From positions 1 through 64,000 of the forward strand of contig JACKJU010000006.1 in the NCBI GenBank assembly GCA_020637805.1: a stretch of DNA of 64,000 nucleotides, in the 5' to 3' direction. Position numbers and translations under genes: made by a program. Shown here one piece after another: positions 26,505 through 34,277 of this stretch. Below the pieces are notes generated by a model. The model had not been told where the DNA came from and made no database searches. It worked only from the letters and a program-made list of their open reading frames with translations. Each line of letters opens with the position of its first letter. The stretch's first letter is position 1. This stretch comes from Nitratireductor sp. GTDB lineage: Bacteria; Pseudomonadota; Alphaproteobacteria; Rhizobiales; Rhizobiaceae.

Positions 26505-27968
26505 ATGAAACGTCTCGACAGGCTTGGGAACGTGGAAGGTGAAGCCAAACTGCCGTCCTACGACCCTCAAAAACACGGATGCGGCATCGTTCATCTTGGA
26601 GCTGGCGCATTTCACAGGGCGCATCAGGCAGCATATACCGATGATGCGCTGGGTGCGGCGGGCGGCAACTGGCGCATAACAGGCGTAAGCCTTCGCGGAA
26701 CGGATGCTGCCGATGCGCTGAACCCGCAAAACGGCCTTTACACCCTGATAGAGCGGGGTATCGACGGCACGCATGCACGCGTGATTGCAGCGATTGATCG
26801 TGTCATTGCTGCCAGCACAGATCGCAAGGCGCCGCTTGAAGCGCTGGCCTCTCCACAGACACGGATCGTCACGCTCACGGTAACCGAAAAGGCCTATGGC
26901 ATCGACCGTGCGGCAATGGCTGCCGATCCGTCGCACCCCGCCGTTTCGGCAGACCTGTTGGAACCGCGAAACCCTGCGGGTGTTCTCGGCCTTCTCGTGG
27001 AGGGCCTGCGCCTGCGCCGGGCAGCGGGAACCGCACCATTCACGGTTCTGTGCTGCGACAATCTTCCCGAAAACGGGTTCTTGTTGAAGGCAGGCGTTGT
27101 CGATTTTGCGCGCCGGATCGACCAGGGTCTGGCTGAATGGATCACTGCGGAGGTTACCTTTCCATCCTGCATGGTAGACCGGATAACGCCGGCTGCAACG
27201 CAGCAGACACTCGAAAATGCGGAAAGACTTACGGGGTGCGAGGACCGGGGCGCCATTGAAACCGAAGGGTTTCGCCAATGGGTAATCGAGGATGATTTCT
27301 GCAACGGGCGTCCGCAGTGGGAGAGTGGCGGGGCGCTGTTCGTCAAGGACGTGAAGCCTTATGAACTGATGAAGCTGCGCATGCTCAATGGTGCGCATTC
27401 GATGCTCGCCTATTGCGGCTACCTTTCGGACTATCCCTACGTACGCGACGTGATGGCCGACGCCACGCTCGCGGCGCTGGTCGACAGGCACATGGAGGCA
27501 GCGCAAAAGACCCTGCCAAGGCTTGAAGGCATCGACCTCGACACCTACCGGCACGACTTGCTTGAGCGGTTCCGAAACCCGGCAATTGCGCACCAGACCT
27601 ACCAGATCGCGATGGACGGAACCGAAAAGCTGCCTCAGCGTATTCTTGCCCCCGCTGCCGATACGCTCAGGCACGGCGGTGATATACGGCCGTTTGCATT
27701 CGCGACCGCTGCATGGATGCGGTATTGCGTCGGCCGAAAGGCAGACGGAATGCACTATGCGCTGCGGGATCCAAGGGAAGATGAAATAGGATCACGCATC
27801 GGCAATTTGAATACCGCCGAAGAGATCAGTGCCGCTTTGCACAGTCTGCCCGGCCTGTTTTCTGCAGACCTGACGGAAAGTCCCGAATGGCGGCGCTGCG
27901 TGGCCGACATCCTCTTCTTGATGCTGACCAAGGGGATGCTGCCGGCCATACGGCTCGAAGCTACATGA
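26505..27968 (+). CDS. uxuB: Mannitol-dehydrogenase-family oxidoreductase, probable fructuronate reductase
   Basis: 487 residues of the long-chain mannitol dehydrogenase family: the nucleotide motif GIVHLGAGAFHRAHQA, then the family signature KAYGID, and the catalytic region KPYELMKLRMLNGAHS containing the lysine and asparagine-histidine pair. As UxuB it would reduce D-fructuronate to D-mannonate, the substrate of UxuA. It starts 10 bases after uxuA; ATG 26505 is chosen over the TTG at 26475 inside uxuA. It ends only 6 bases from the stop of the convergent hydrogenase operon. Confidence 0.88.
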   Translation: MKRLDRLGNVEGEAKLPSYDPQKHGCGIVHLGAGAFHRAHQAAYTDDALGAAGGNWRITGVSLRGTDAADALNPQNGLYTLIERGIDGTHARVIAAIDRVIAASTDRKAPLEALASPQTRIVTLTVTEKAYGIDRAAMAADPSHPAVSADLLEPRNPAGVLGLLVEGLRLRRAAGTAPFTVLCCDNLPENGFLLKAGVVDFARRIDQGLAEWITAEVTFPSCMVDRITPAATQQTLENAERLTGCEDRGAIETEGFRQWVIEDDFCNGRPQWESGGALFVKDVKPYELMKLRMLNGAHSMLAYCGYLSDYPYVRDVMADATLAALVDRHMEAAQKTLPRLEGIDLDTYRHDLLERFRNPAIAHQTYQIAMDGTEKLPQRILAPAADTLRHGGDIRPFAFATAAWMRYCVGRKADGMHYALRDPREDEIGSRIGNLNTAEEISAALHSLPGLFSADLTESPEWRRCVADILFLMLTKGMLPAIRLEAT

Positions 27969-27974
27969 TGCAGG

Positions 27975-29717
27975 TCAGCGTATCCTGATTTGGCTCAGTT
28001 CCTCCCCATCCGGATCGACGACGTGTACGGCGCAGGCGATGCACGGATCAAAGGAATGCACGGTGCGCTGGATCTCCAGTGGCTGTGAGGGATCGTGCAA
28101 TTGGTGGCGGTCCATCAGTGCGGCCTCGTAAGGGCCGGGCTGGCCTTTCGGATCGCGCGGTCCGGCGTTCCAGGTCGATGGCACCACGGCCTGGTAGTTG
28201 TCGATCTTGCCGTCCTTGATGACAATGTAGTGGCACAGTGCTCCGCGCGGCGCTTCCATGAAGCCAACGCCCTTGGCGACCGAGGGCCATGTCGATGGTT
28301 CCCACTTGTCGGGGTTGTGAACGGCGACATCCCCAGCCTTGATGTTGCCAATCAGATTGTCGAGCCAGACCATCATCTGGTCGGCTATGATCTTCGATTC
28401 GAGCGTGCGGGCAGCGGTGCGGCCAAGGGTCGAATACATCGCGTCGATCGGGAGATCGAGCTGCGACAAAACCGAACCGGCAAGATCCCGCGTCTGTTCA
28501 TGCCCCTTGGCATAGAGCATCAGGACGCGCGCGAGCGGTCCCACTTCCATGACATTGCCGCGCCAGCGTGGTGATTTGAGCCAGGAATATCCCTTGTCCA
28601 CATCAAGCTGGTCGTAGGGTGGTTTCGGGCCGTCATAGTTGAAGGCGGTCTCGCCATCGTAGGGGTGGAGACCCTTCTCCTTGCCGCCCTCATAGTCATA
28701 CCAGGAGTGCGCGACGAATTCCTGCACCTGCTCGGGGTCATTGAGATCGACAGGCTCGATCCGGGAGAGATCGCGATTGAGGATTGCACCGGACGGAATG
28801 AACCAGGTTGACGGATCGTCCGTGCCGTTGGCCGGAAAGTCGCCGACGGTCAGGAAGTTACCGACCCCTTCGCCGCGCGCGAACCAGTCCTTGTAGAAGG
28901 ATGCGATGGCAATCGTGTCGGGAAGATAGACCTGGTTGACGAAGGCCTGCATGGACTTGATGACATTGCGGATCTCTTCGAGGCTGATGATGTTGACCGC
29001 CGTCGCGGCTGCACCGGATGAACCGGGCGCAGCACTGATCGGACTTGGCGCGCCACCGACGAGGAAGTTCGGGTGCGGGTTCTTGCCGCCGAAGATCGCG
29101 TGAAGCTTGGCCACTTCGCGCTGCCAGGAGAGTGCCTCGATATAGTGGGCGACTGCCATGAGGTTGGCTTCGGGTGGCAGCTTGTATTCCGGGTGCCCCC
29201 AGTAGCCGCCGTTGAAGATGCCGAGCTGTCCTGCTTCCACGAAATCCTTCAGTTTCTTCTGGGTCTCGGCGAAATAGCCGGGGCTTGATTTTGCCCAGGT
29301 CGAAATCGACTGCGCCAGTTCGGATGTCGCCTTGGGATCTGCCTTGAGAGCGGAAACAACATCCACCCAGTCGAGTGCATGCAGATGGTAGAAATGCATC
29401 ACGTGGTCATGCACGTATTGCGCGGCGATCATCAGGTTGCGGATGAGTTGCGCATTTGCCGGGATGGGGTAGTTCAACGCGTTTTCGACAGAACGCACGG
29501 AGGCAATGCCGTGCACGAGCGTGCACACGCCACAAATGCGCTGTGCGAATGCCCAGGCGTCGCGCGGGTCACGGCCCTTCAGGATGATCTCGATGCCGCG
29601 AACCATGGTTCCCGAAGAATAGGCACTGGTAATTCCACCTGTAGGGCTGGTTTCCGCCTCAATGCGCAAATGCCCCTCGATACGGGTGATGGGATCGACT
29701 ACGACGCGCTTGGTCAT
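27975..29717 (-). CDS. hynL: [NiFe] hydrogenase large subunit (Isp-type, HynL)
   Basis: 580 residues. The proximal nickel-ligand motif RICGVCTLVHG places Cys62 and Cys65; the distal motif DPCIACAVH places Cys559 and Cys562. Fifteen residues follow His565 (VVDPDGEELSQIRIR), the peptide removed by the maturation protease after nickel insertion. The full ladder of conserved regions (RIEGHLRIE, GGKNPHPNFLVGG, APRGALCHY) indicates an active uptake-type enzyme. It is the last gene of the hydrogenase operon, separated from the small subunit by isp1 and isp2, the arrangement known from Thiocapsa hynS-isp1-isp2-hynL. Confidence 0.94.
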   Translation of the reverse strand: MTKRVVVDPITRIEGHLRIEAETSPTGGITSAYSSGTMVRGIEIILKGRDPRDAWAFAQRICGVCTLVHGIASVRSVENALNYPIPANAQLIRNLMIAAQYVHDHVMHFYHLHALDWVDVVSALKADPKATSELAQSISTWAKSSPGYFAETQKKLKDFVEAGQLGIFNGGYWGHPEYKLPPEANLMAVAHYIEALSWQREVAKLHAIFGGKNPHPNFLVGGAPSPISAAPGSSGAAATAVNIISLEEIRNVIKSMQAFVNQVYLPDTIAIASFYKDWFARGEGVGNFLTVGDFPANGTDDPSTWFIPSGAILNRDLSRIEPVDLNDPEQVQEFVAHSWYDYEGGKEKGLHPYDGETAFNYDGPKPPYDQLDVDKGYSWLKSPRWRGNVMEVGPLARVLMLYAKGHEQTRDLAGSVLSQLDLPIDAMYSTLGRTAARTLESKIIADQMMVWLDNLIGNIKAGDVAVHNPDKWEPSTWPSVAKGVGFMEAPRGALCHYIVIKDGKIDNYQAVVPSTWNAGPRDPKGQPGPYEAALMDRHQLHDPSQPLEIQRTVHSFDPCIACAVHVVDPDGEELSQIRIR

Positions 29718-29741
29718 CGCGGTTTCCTTCTCTTTTCAGCT

Positions 29742-31046
29742 CTAGTCGGCGAGATTGTCGGCCACCATTTCAAGGAGGCTCTCGGGTCGCTTGTCCCAAT
29801 TGAAGTGTTTGGCGCCCATATCGAGCGTGATGCGGCACTGACCACATGAGGTGATGAAGCGCTTGGCACCGGTATCGTCGACCTGGCGCATCTTCATCTC
29901 GAACACCTTGTAGCGCAGCGGCGTGGCGCGCTGGTTGGATACGACGCCGCCTCCACCTCCGCAGCAGAAACCCAGATTGCCGGTATCCTTGAGTTCGTGC
30001 AGGTCGATCCCCAGCGCTTTCATGACAATGCGTGGCGCGGCTTCCAAGCCTCCCCGGCGCACCATCTGGCACGGGTCGTGGAAGGTGCCGGTTTCACCAA
30101 TGGGTTTGACCTTCAGGTCACCGCGACCGATCACTTCGGCCAGAAACTCCGTCATGTGGATAATCCGCACGGGTAGTTGGTGGCCGTACCAGCGTGCGGC
30201 CTCCCAGCGTGCGGCGCCGTATGCATGTCCGCATTCGGGCAGGATCACGGTATGTGCGCCGATCTTGATCGCCGTATCGATGATGTTTCGGGTCAGCCGT
30301 TCCTGCAGATCGGTATCGCCATCGATGAAGCCGATATTCGAGGCGTCGAAACCTTCCTGGTGCATGGTCCAGGACAGGCCTAGCTTGTTCATGATCTTTG
30401 CCGCGTCGGCCAGTGCCTTTGTATGATCGCCAAGTTCGGCGGGCGCAACGGTTACAAGGTAGTCTGCCTTTTCCAGATCGCAGGGGATTTCGACGCCATG
30501 TTCCTCTGCGATTTCCTCGACGATGTCGGGTAGATCCTCTGCCGGCGTCGCCGGGCTCGACCACGCCTTCGCGGTTCGGTCCATGAGGGCCAGGCGCTCG
30601 GGGATGAGCCCCGCCCGGAACATTCCGTGGCGCGCCTCTTTTACCAGTTCAGCGATGTCGATCCCCATCGGACATACCATGGTGCAGCGTCCGCACATGG
30701 TGCAGCTGTCATAGATGAGTTCCTGCCAGTTCTCGAGTTCCTCAATCGTCACCTTGGAAGCTAGATTGAGCAGACGGTAGATCGGGGCAAACGGACCCAT
30801 TTCCCGCTTGTATGCCTTGCGGAACGGCTCCAGCTTGTAGACTGGCGTGTACTTGGCTTCGCCTGTCGCCAGATAGAAATGGCAGGCTTCGGCACACATC
30901 CCGCATCGAACGCAGGATTCCATGTGCAGGGCGGCCGTCACTCCGAATTCGCGTACGAAGCCATGCATGGCCTCTTCGACGCGTTCTTCGTTGCCGAGTT
31001 TTCCCTGGCTGTCGAAAGCGGGAGCGGTTGCTTGTGCTGTGCTCAT
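29742..31046 (-). CDS. isp2: Isp2: HdrD-like iron-sulfur electron-transfer protein
   Basis: 434 residues. Two 4Fe-4S motifs lie at the N-terminus (CVRCGMCAEACHF and CTMCGRCTMVCPMGI), followed by two CCG-type domains (GTFHDPCQMVRRGG, NLGFCCGGGGGVVSNQRAT and ITSCGQCRITLDMG) as in heterodisulfide reductase HdrD and DsrK. Together with Isp1 it links the periplasmic hydrogenase to the quinone pool or to a cytoplasmic thiol/disulfide reaction. The start MSTAQATAP at 31046 has AGGGGAG upstream; the longer frame re-reads isp1. It lies 14 bases after isp1. Confidence 0.9.
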   Translation of the reverse strand: MSTAQATAPAFDSQGKLGNEERVEEAMHGFVREFGVTAALHMESCVRCGMCAEACHFYLATGEAKYTPVYKLEPFRKAYKREMGPFAPIYRLLNLASKVTIEELENWQELIYDSCTMCGRCTMVCPMGIDIAELVKEARHGMFRAGLIPERLALMDRTAKAWSSPATPAEDLPDIVEEIAEEHGVEIPCDLEKADYLVTVAPAELGDHTKALADAAKIMNKLGLSWTMHQEGFDASNIGFIDGDTDLQERLTRNIIDTAIKIGAHTVILPECGHAYGAARWEAARWYGHQLPVRIIHMTEFLAEVIGRGDLKVKPIGETGTFHDPCQMVRRGGLEAAPRIVMKALGIDLHELKDTGNLGFCCGGGGGVVSNQRATPLRYKVFEMKMRQVDDTGAKRFITSCGQCRITLDMGAKHFNWDKRPESLLEMVADNLAD

Positions 31047-31060
31047 GTCTGAACTCCCCT

Positions 31061-31720
31061 CTATACGTTGACGCCGCGATGGCTGAAGCGGGCCCCGGTG
31101 GCTCCACGTGAGAACACGAAGAGGAAGGCATGCATCAGCTTGCCGAACGGGAACCATATGAAGAACGCCGCAACTGAGAGTATGTGGATCGCGAGAAGCG
31201 TTTCGTAGCGTGCGCCAAGATGGCTGGTGGCAAGCAGGCCAGTCAGCACGGGTGCCGCAGTCATGAACCACGAGATGTAGTCGCTAACTCCTGACAGGAG
31301 GCGGCCAACCGGGTGGAACAGCCGGCGCGCCAGCGCAGCGAATAACGAGACCAGTGTGATCACGCCCACGCCATAGATGAAGTTGGTCGGCAGGCCTGGC
31401 CAGGACACTCCGAACAATCCGTGGATGAACTGGATATGAGGCACGAAGCCAAACACCACGATCGCCAGCCCGAGATGAAAGACGTAGGAATTGAGCGTTG
31501 TGAAAATGGTGCGATGGATGAAGGCCTTGTTTGGCCACATGCGCCTGAAAACGGTTCCCATCGCGCCTGAAACTCTTGATGGCGCGCCTTCGCGCGCCTT
31601 TGAAAGGTCGCCCCTGCGCGGCAAGAGCAGGACGGCGGCGAGCCGCCAGATTGTGCCCAGCACAAATACTGCAAGCGAGAATTCAATGGCTGGTCCGCGG
31701 GCAAAGTCGAGCAGGTCCAT
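31061..31720 (-). CDS. isp1: Isp1: membrane b-type cytochrome (NarI/DsrM-like)
   Basis: 219 residues with about five membrane helices. Histidines suitable for haem b lie in the helices around LNSYVFHLGLAIVVFGFVPH and LLAIHILSVAAFFIWFPFGK, in the pattern of nitrate-reductase gamma subunits. It should carry electrons from the hydrogenase small subunit through the membrane to Isp2 or to quinones. It starts 4 bases after hynS, within the operon. Confidence 0.86.
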   Translation of the reverse strand: MDLLDFARGPAIEFSLAVFVLGTIWRLAAVLLLPRRGDLSKAREGAPSRVSGAMGTVFRRMWPNKAFIHRTIFTTLNSYVFHLGLAIVVFGFVPHIQFIHGLFGVSWPGLPTNFIYGVGVITLVSLFAALARRLFHPVGRLLSGVSDYISWFMTAAPVLTGLLATSHLGARYETLLAIHILSVAAFFIWFPFGKLMHAFLFVFSRGATGARFSHRGVNV

Positions 31721-31724
31721 GATC

Positions 31725-32810
31725 TCAGTCCTTTTTCAGATGTGCGTTGCGGCGGCTGCGGGCAAGCATGGCAGCGCCTGCTCCAAGTGCGGCGCCAGCT
31801 GCTGCGGCAGCAGCGATCGTCTTTCCGGGCGCTGCCGTGGAGGCAGAGAGCGGCTTGTAGAAACTTCCGCGATCCCAGAAATTCGGCTCCGAACAACCCA
31901 GGCAGCCATGCCCGGACTGGATCGGGAAGGATACGCCGCCGTTCCATTTCAGTGTGGCGCAAGCGTTGTAGGTTACGGGACCCTTGCAGCCGACCTCGTA
32001 CAGGCACCAGCCTTCGCGCGCGCCTTCGTCATCGAAGCTCTTTGCAAACATTCCCCGGTCGTAGAACGGGCGCCGGTAACAGCGGTCGTGGATGGTTTCG
32101 CCGAAGAAACTTCTCGGGCGGCCGAGATCGTCAAGTTCGGGGATTTTTCCAAAGGCCAGGAAATGCGCGATCGTTCCGGCCATCGCTTCAGGAATGGGCG
32201 GGCATCCGGGGATGTTGATTACTGGCTTGTTCTTGACGAGATCGGAAACCGGAACAGCGCCGGTCGGGTTCGGGTTGGCGAATGGCAATCCGCCGAACGC
32301 CGCGCAGGTGCCAACCGCTATCACTGCCGCCGCGTTTTCCACGGTCTCCGCCAGAATGTCGATATTGGTCTGACCGGCAATCATCGAGTAAATGCCGCCA
32401 TCGGCCATCGGCACCGATCCGTCGACGATTACAATGTACTTGCCCTTGTTTTCTTCCATCGACTGACGTCTGGCGGCTTCTGCGGCCTCGCCGGAAGCAG
32501 CCTGCAAGGTGTGGTGATAGTCGAGCGAGATGAAATCGAAGATGAGATCTTCAAGCGACGGGCTGAAGGAACGTGTCAGCGACTCGGTGCAGCCGGTACA
32601 CTCCTGGAAGGACAACCAGATGACTGCCTGGCGTCTGGCCTTGGCCAGGCCCTCCGCCATCACCTTTGCGGCAGAGGGAGGAAGCGCCATGATCGAGGCG
32701 AGATAGGCTGAATACTTCAGGAAGGCACGCCGCGAGATGCCCTGCCTGGACAGTGCATCACCCAGTGTTTCGTCCCTGCGCTTCGATATCGCGGTGACAT
32801 GCTCGTTCAT
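31725..32810 (-). CDS. hynS: [NiFe] hydrogenase small subunit (HynS)
   Basis: 361 residues. A Tat export signal with SRRAFLK at 26-32 precedes a hydrophobic stretch. Iron-sulfur ligands are in FQECTGCTESL, AVGTCAAFGG, IPGCPP, and the C-terminal cysteines of CLYEVGCKGP, CATLKWNGG and GHGCLGCSEPNFWDRG. A C-terminal hydrophobic anchor (about 325-350) ends in basic residues, so the heterodimer is held on the periplasmic side of the membrane. The start at 32810 has AGGGAGAA upstream and overlaps the hupH-like gene by 4 bases. Confidence 0.93.
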   Translation of the reverse strand: MNEHVTAISKRRDETLGDALSRQGISRRAFLKYSAYLASIMALPPSAAKVMAEGLAKARRQAVIWLSFQECTGCTESLTRSFSPSLEDLIFDFISLDYHHTLQAASGEAAEAARRQSMEENKGKYIVIVDGSVPMADGGIYSMIAGQTNIDILAETVENAAAVIAVGTCAAFGGLPFANPNPTGAVPVSDLVKNKPVINIPGCPPIPEAMAGTIAHFLAFGKIPELDDLGRPRSFFGETIHDRCYRRPFYDRGMFAKSFDDEGAREGWCLYEVGCKGPVTYNACATLKWNGGVSFPIQSGHGCLGCSEPNFWDRGSFYKPLSASTAAPGKTIAAAAAAGAALGAGAAMLARSRRNAHLKKD

Positions 32811-33286
32811 GAGCGTTCTCCCTGGAGTTGAACGGTTTGGTTGGCAGCATTTCCCGCTGCGCCGCTGGCGCCGTCCGTCAAGTCTGTATGCGCGGCAATC
32901 GAACCTCTCAGGCTCGCGGCAGCGATTGCGACGTCGGCTGGATGTGCCTTCAGGATTTCGGGAACGAGTGTGACCACGATCTGCTCGCTTGCAGTCTTGT
33001 TCCTCGCGCCCATGTGGTGGATGTGCCAAACGCCGGCATGTGCGGTCTCGGCAATTCGGGTTTCTCCGGCGAGGTTCAACACCGCCTCGACCTCTCCCAG
33101 GCCAAGCCGTTCGAGCAGTTCCTCGCGATCACGGCCGGTCATTGGCAGGCTTCGAAGATCGATGGTTTCCTCGAATGCCGGATCGGAAGCCAGCCGTTCC
33201 AGGTGGCCTGCAATCTCGCGCAGCACCGCATCGGCAAGTCCGGTCCGGTGGGTCTGTGCGCAATCGGGTAGAAGGGGAGCTGTCAT
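32807..33286 (-). CDS. HupH-like hydrogenase maturation protein (C-terminal domain only)
   Basis: 159 residues, shorter than classical HupH (about 280); it matches the HupH C-terminal domain: EAVLNLAGETRIAETAHAGV, then WHIHHMG and IVVTLVPEILKAHPADV. These proteins help protect or mature the small subunit in aerobic hydrogenase expressers. It overlaps the protease gene before it and hynS after it by 4 bases each, so all three are translationally coupled. Single-domain versions seem normal in Isp-type operons, but I could not check that. Confidence 0.75.
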   Translation of the reverse strand: MTAPLLPDCAQTHRTGLADAVLREIAGHLERLASDPAFEETIDLRSLPMTGRDREELLERLGLGEVEAVLNLAGETRIAETAHAGVWHIHHMGARNKTASEQIVVTLVPEILKAHPADVAIAAASLRGSIAAHTDLTDGASGAAGNAANQTVQLQGERS

Positions 33287-33804
33287 GCTGTGACCTCCAA
33301 CGCCATGGCTTGTTCTTCGGCCTCTGCGAGCCAGCGGACGATCAATTTCTCGACTTCGGCGACCATGAAGGGCAGGGCCGCGAGGACCTGGGGAACTGGT
33401 TCGAGGCCAACCTGCGTCGTGTGCGGCTGAACCGCGATCAAAGCCCTTCGGGATGGCCGAAGGCCGTTGAAGGCCGCAGCACCCATCAGGTCTGCAAGGG
33501 CCACTTCGTGTGCGGTTTTCTTGTTTCCGGTGAGCAGGCGGTCCATCGCTTCACCTTCGAACACGCGGACGGTACCCGGCTTCGCGCCGAACGATGCCGC
33601 ATCAACGGCGATCATTGCACTGGCATCTTCGATATCGGGCAGCAGGCTCAGCCCCATGGTTCCACCATCGCGCAATGCGATGAGATCGCCACTCTTGCGG
33701 TCCGGATTCGCTTCGAGCATGTCGATGACCAGCGGTCCTGCGGCATCATCGCTCAAGAGGCGATTGCCCAGTCCCAGAACGAGTATCCTGTACGGAGTAC
33801 CCAT
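33283..33804 (-). CDS. Hydrogenase maturation endopeptidase (HyaD/HupD family)
   Basis: 173 residues. VLGLGNRLLSDDAAGPLVID carries the nickel-sensing acidic residue near position 16 after GN, and MIAVDAASFGAKPGTV carries the second Asp. The protease cuts the C-terminal extension of the large subunit once nickel is in place, here probably after His565 of HynL. ATG 33804 is preceded by AAGGAGGGAGG; the ATG at 33825 lies upstream of that ribosome site. It is the first gene of the hydrogenase operon. Confidence 0.88.
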   Translation of the reverse strand: MGTPYRILVLGLGNRLLSDDAAGPLVIDMLEANPDRKSGDLIALRDGGTMGLSLLPDIEDASAMIAVDAASFGAKPGTVRVFEGEAMDRLLTGNKKTAHEVALADLMGAAAFNGLRPSRRALIAVQPHTTQVGLEPVPQVLAALPFMVAEVEKLIVRWLAEAEEQAMALEVTA

Positions 33805-33888
33805 TGCCGCCTCCCTCCTTCGCACGCGTTGATCACGCTGCTTTTCTCAGGCTGGTTGGCATTAGATGCACTTATTTAATTTTACGCA

Positions 33889-33902
33889 TTGATTTGAAAC
33901 AA
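33889..33902. promoter_or_regulatory. Candidate FNR/FixK box, TTGAT-TTGA-AACAA
   Basis: One mismatch from the FNR/FixK consensus TTGAT-N4-ATCAA, located between the divergent hydrogenase operon (start 33804) and hypC (start 34029). Hydrogenase genes in rhizobia are known to be controlled by FixK/FnrN under low oxygen, which fits the position. Confidence 0.45.
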
Positions 33903-33925
33903 TGTAGTATGAAAAATTGTTCTTT

Positions 33926-33941
33926 ACCGGTTTCAACCGGT
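33926..33941. promoter_or_regulatory. Perfect inverted repeat ACCGGTT-TC-AACCGGT
   Basis: Two 7-base arms with a 2-base centre, 24 bases to the right of the FNR-like box in the same divergent promoter region. It could bind a second dimeric regulator; none is recognisable in the window. Confidence 0.4.
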
Positions 33942-34028
33942 GTTCTTGTGCGGTTCTTTCAGGTTGCGGGCACCTGAATTTTCCCCATGATGGCAATTGT
34001 GGCCGCACCGTTGGGCGGAGTGAAGCGG

Positions 34029-34262
34029 ATGTGCCTGGCAATCCCGATGCAGATTCTGGAAATCGACCGCTTCGACGCGCGTTGCGAGGCGCGCGGTATC
34101 GAGCGCAGGATCAGCCTGTTTCTCATTCAACACGAGGAATTGTCGCCGGGTGACATGGTGATGGTGCATGGCGGCTATGCCATGCAGAAGATGACTGCCG
34201 AAGAGGCGAGCTCGGCGTGGGAACTTTACGACCAGATTCTCGCCGAAGAACCCGCCGGGTAA
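34029..34262 (+). CDS. hypC: Hydrogenase assembly chaperone HypC/HybG
   Basis: 77 residues beginning MCLAIPMQIL, the family signature in which Cys2 binds the iron-cyanide intermediate, and containing VHGGYAMQKM. HypC delivers the Fe(CN)2CO unit with HypD to the large subunit. ATG 34029 with GGAG eight bases upstream is required by the Cys2 rule; the frame open to 33987 adds non-family residues. It is divergent from the structural operon, and no other hyp gene (A, B, D, E, F) is in the window. Confidence 0.88.
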   Translation: MCLAIPMQILEIDRFDARCEARGIERRISLFLIQHEELSPGDMVMVHGGYAMQKMTAEEASSAWELYDQILAEEPAG

Positions 34263-34277
34263 ATATTGAAGGTCTTT

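Noticed and set aside
26439..27755. 438-codon open frame on the minus strand
   Set aside because: Antisense of uxuB, which has all family motifs.
31491..32711. 406-codon open frame on the plus strand
   Set aside because: Antisense of hynS and isp1, both recognised with catalytic motifs.
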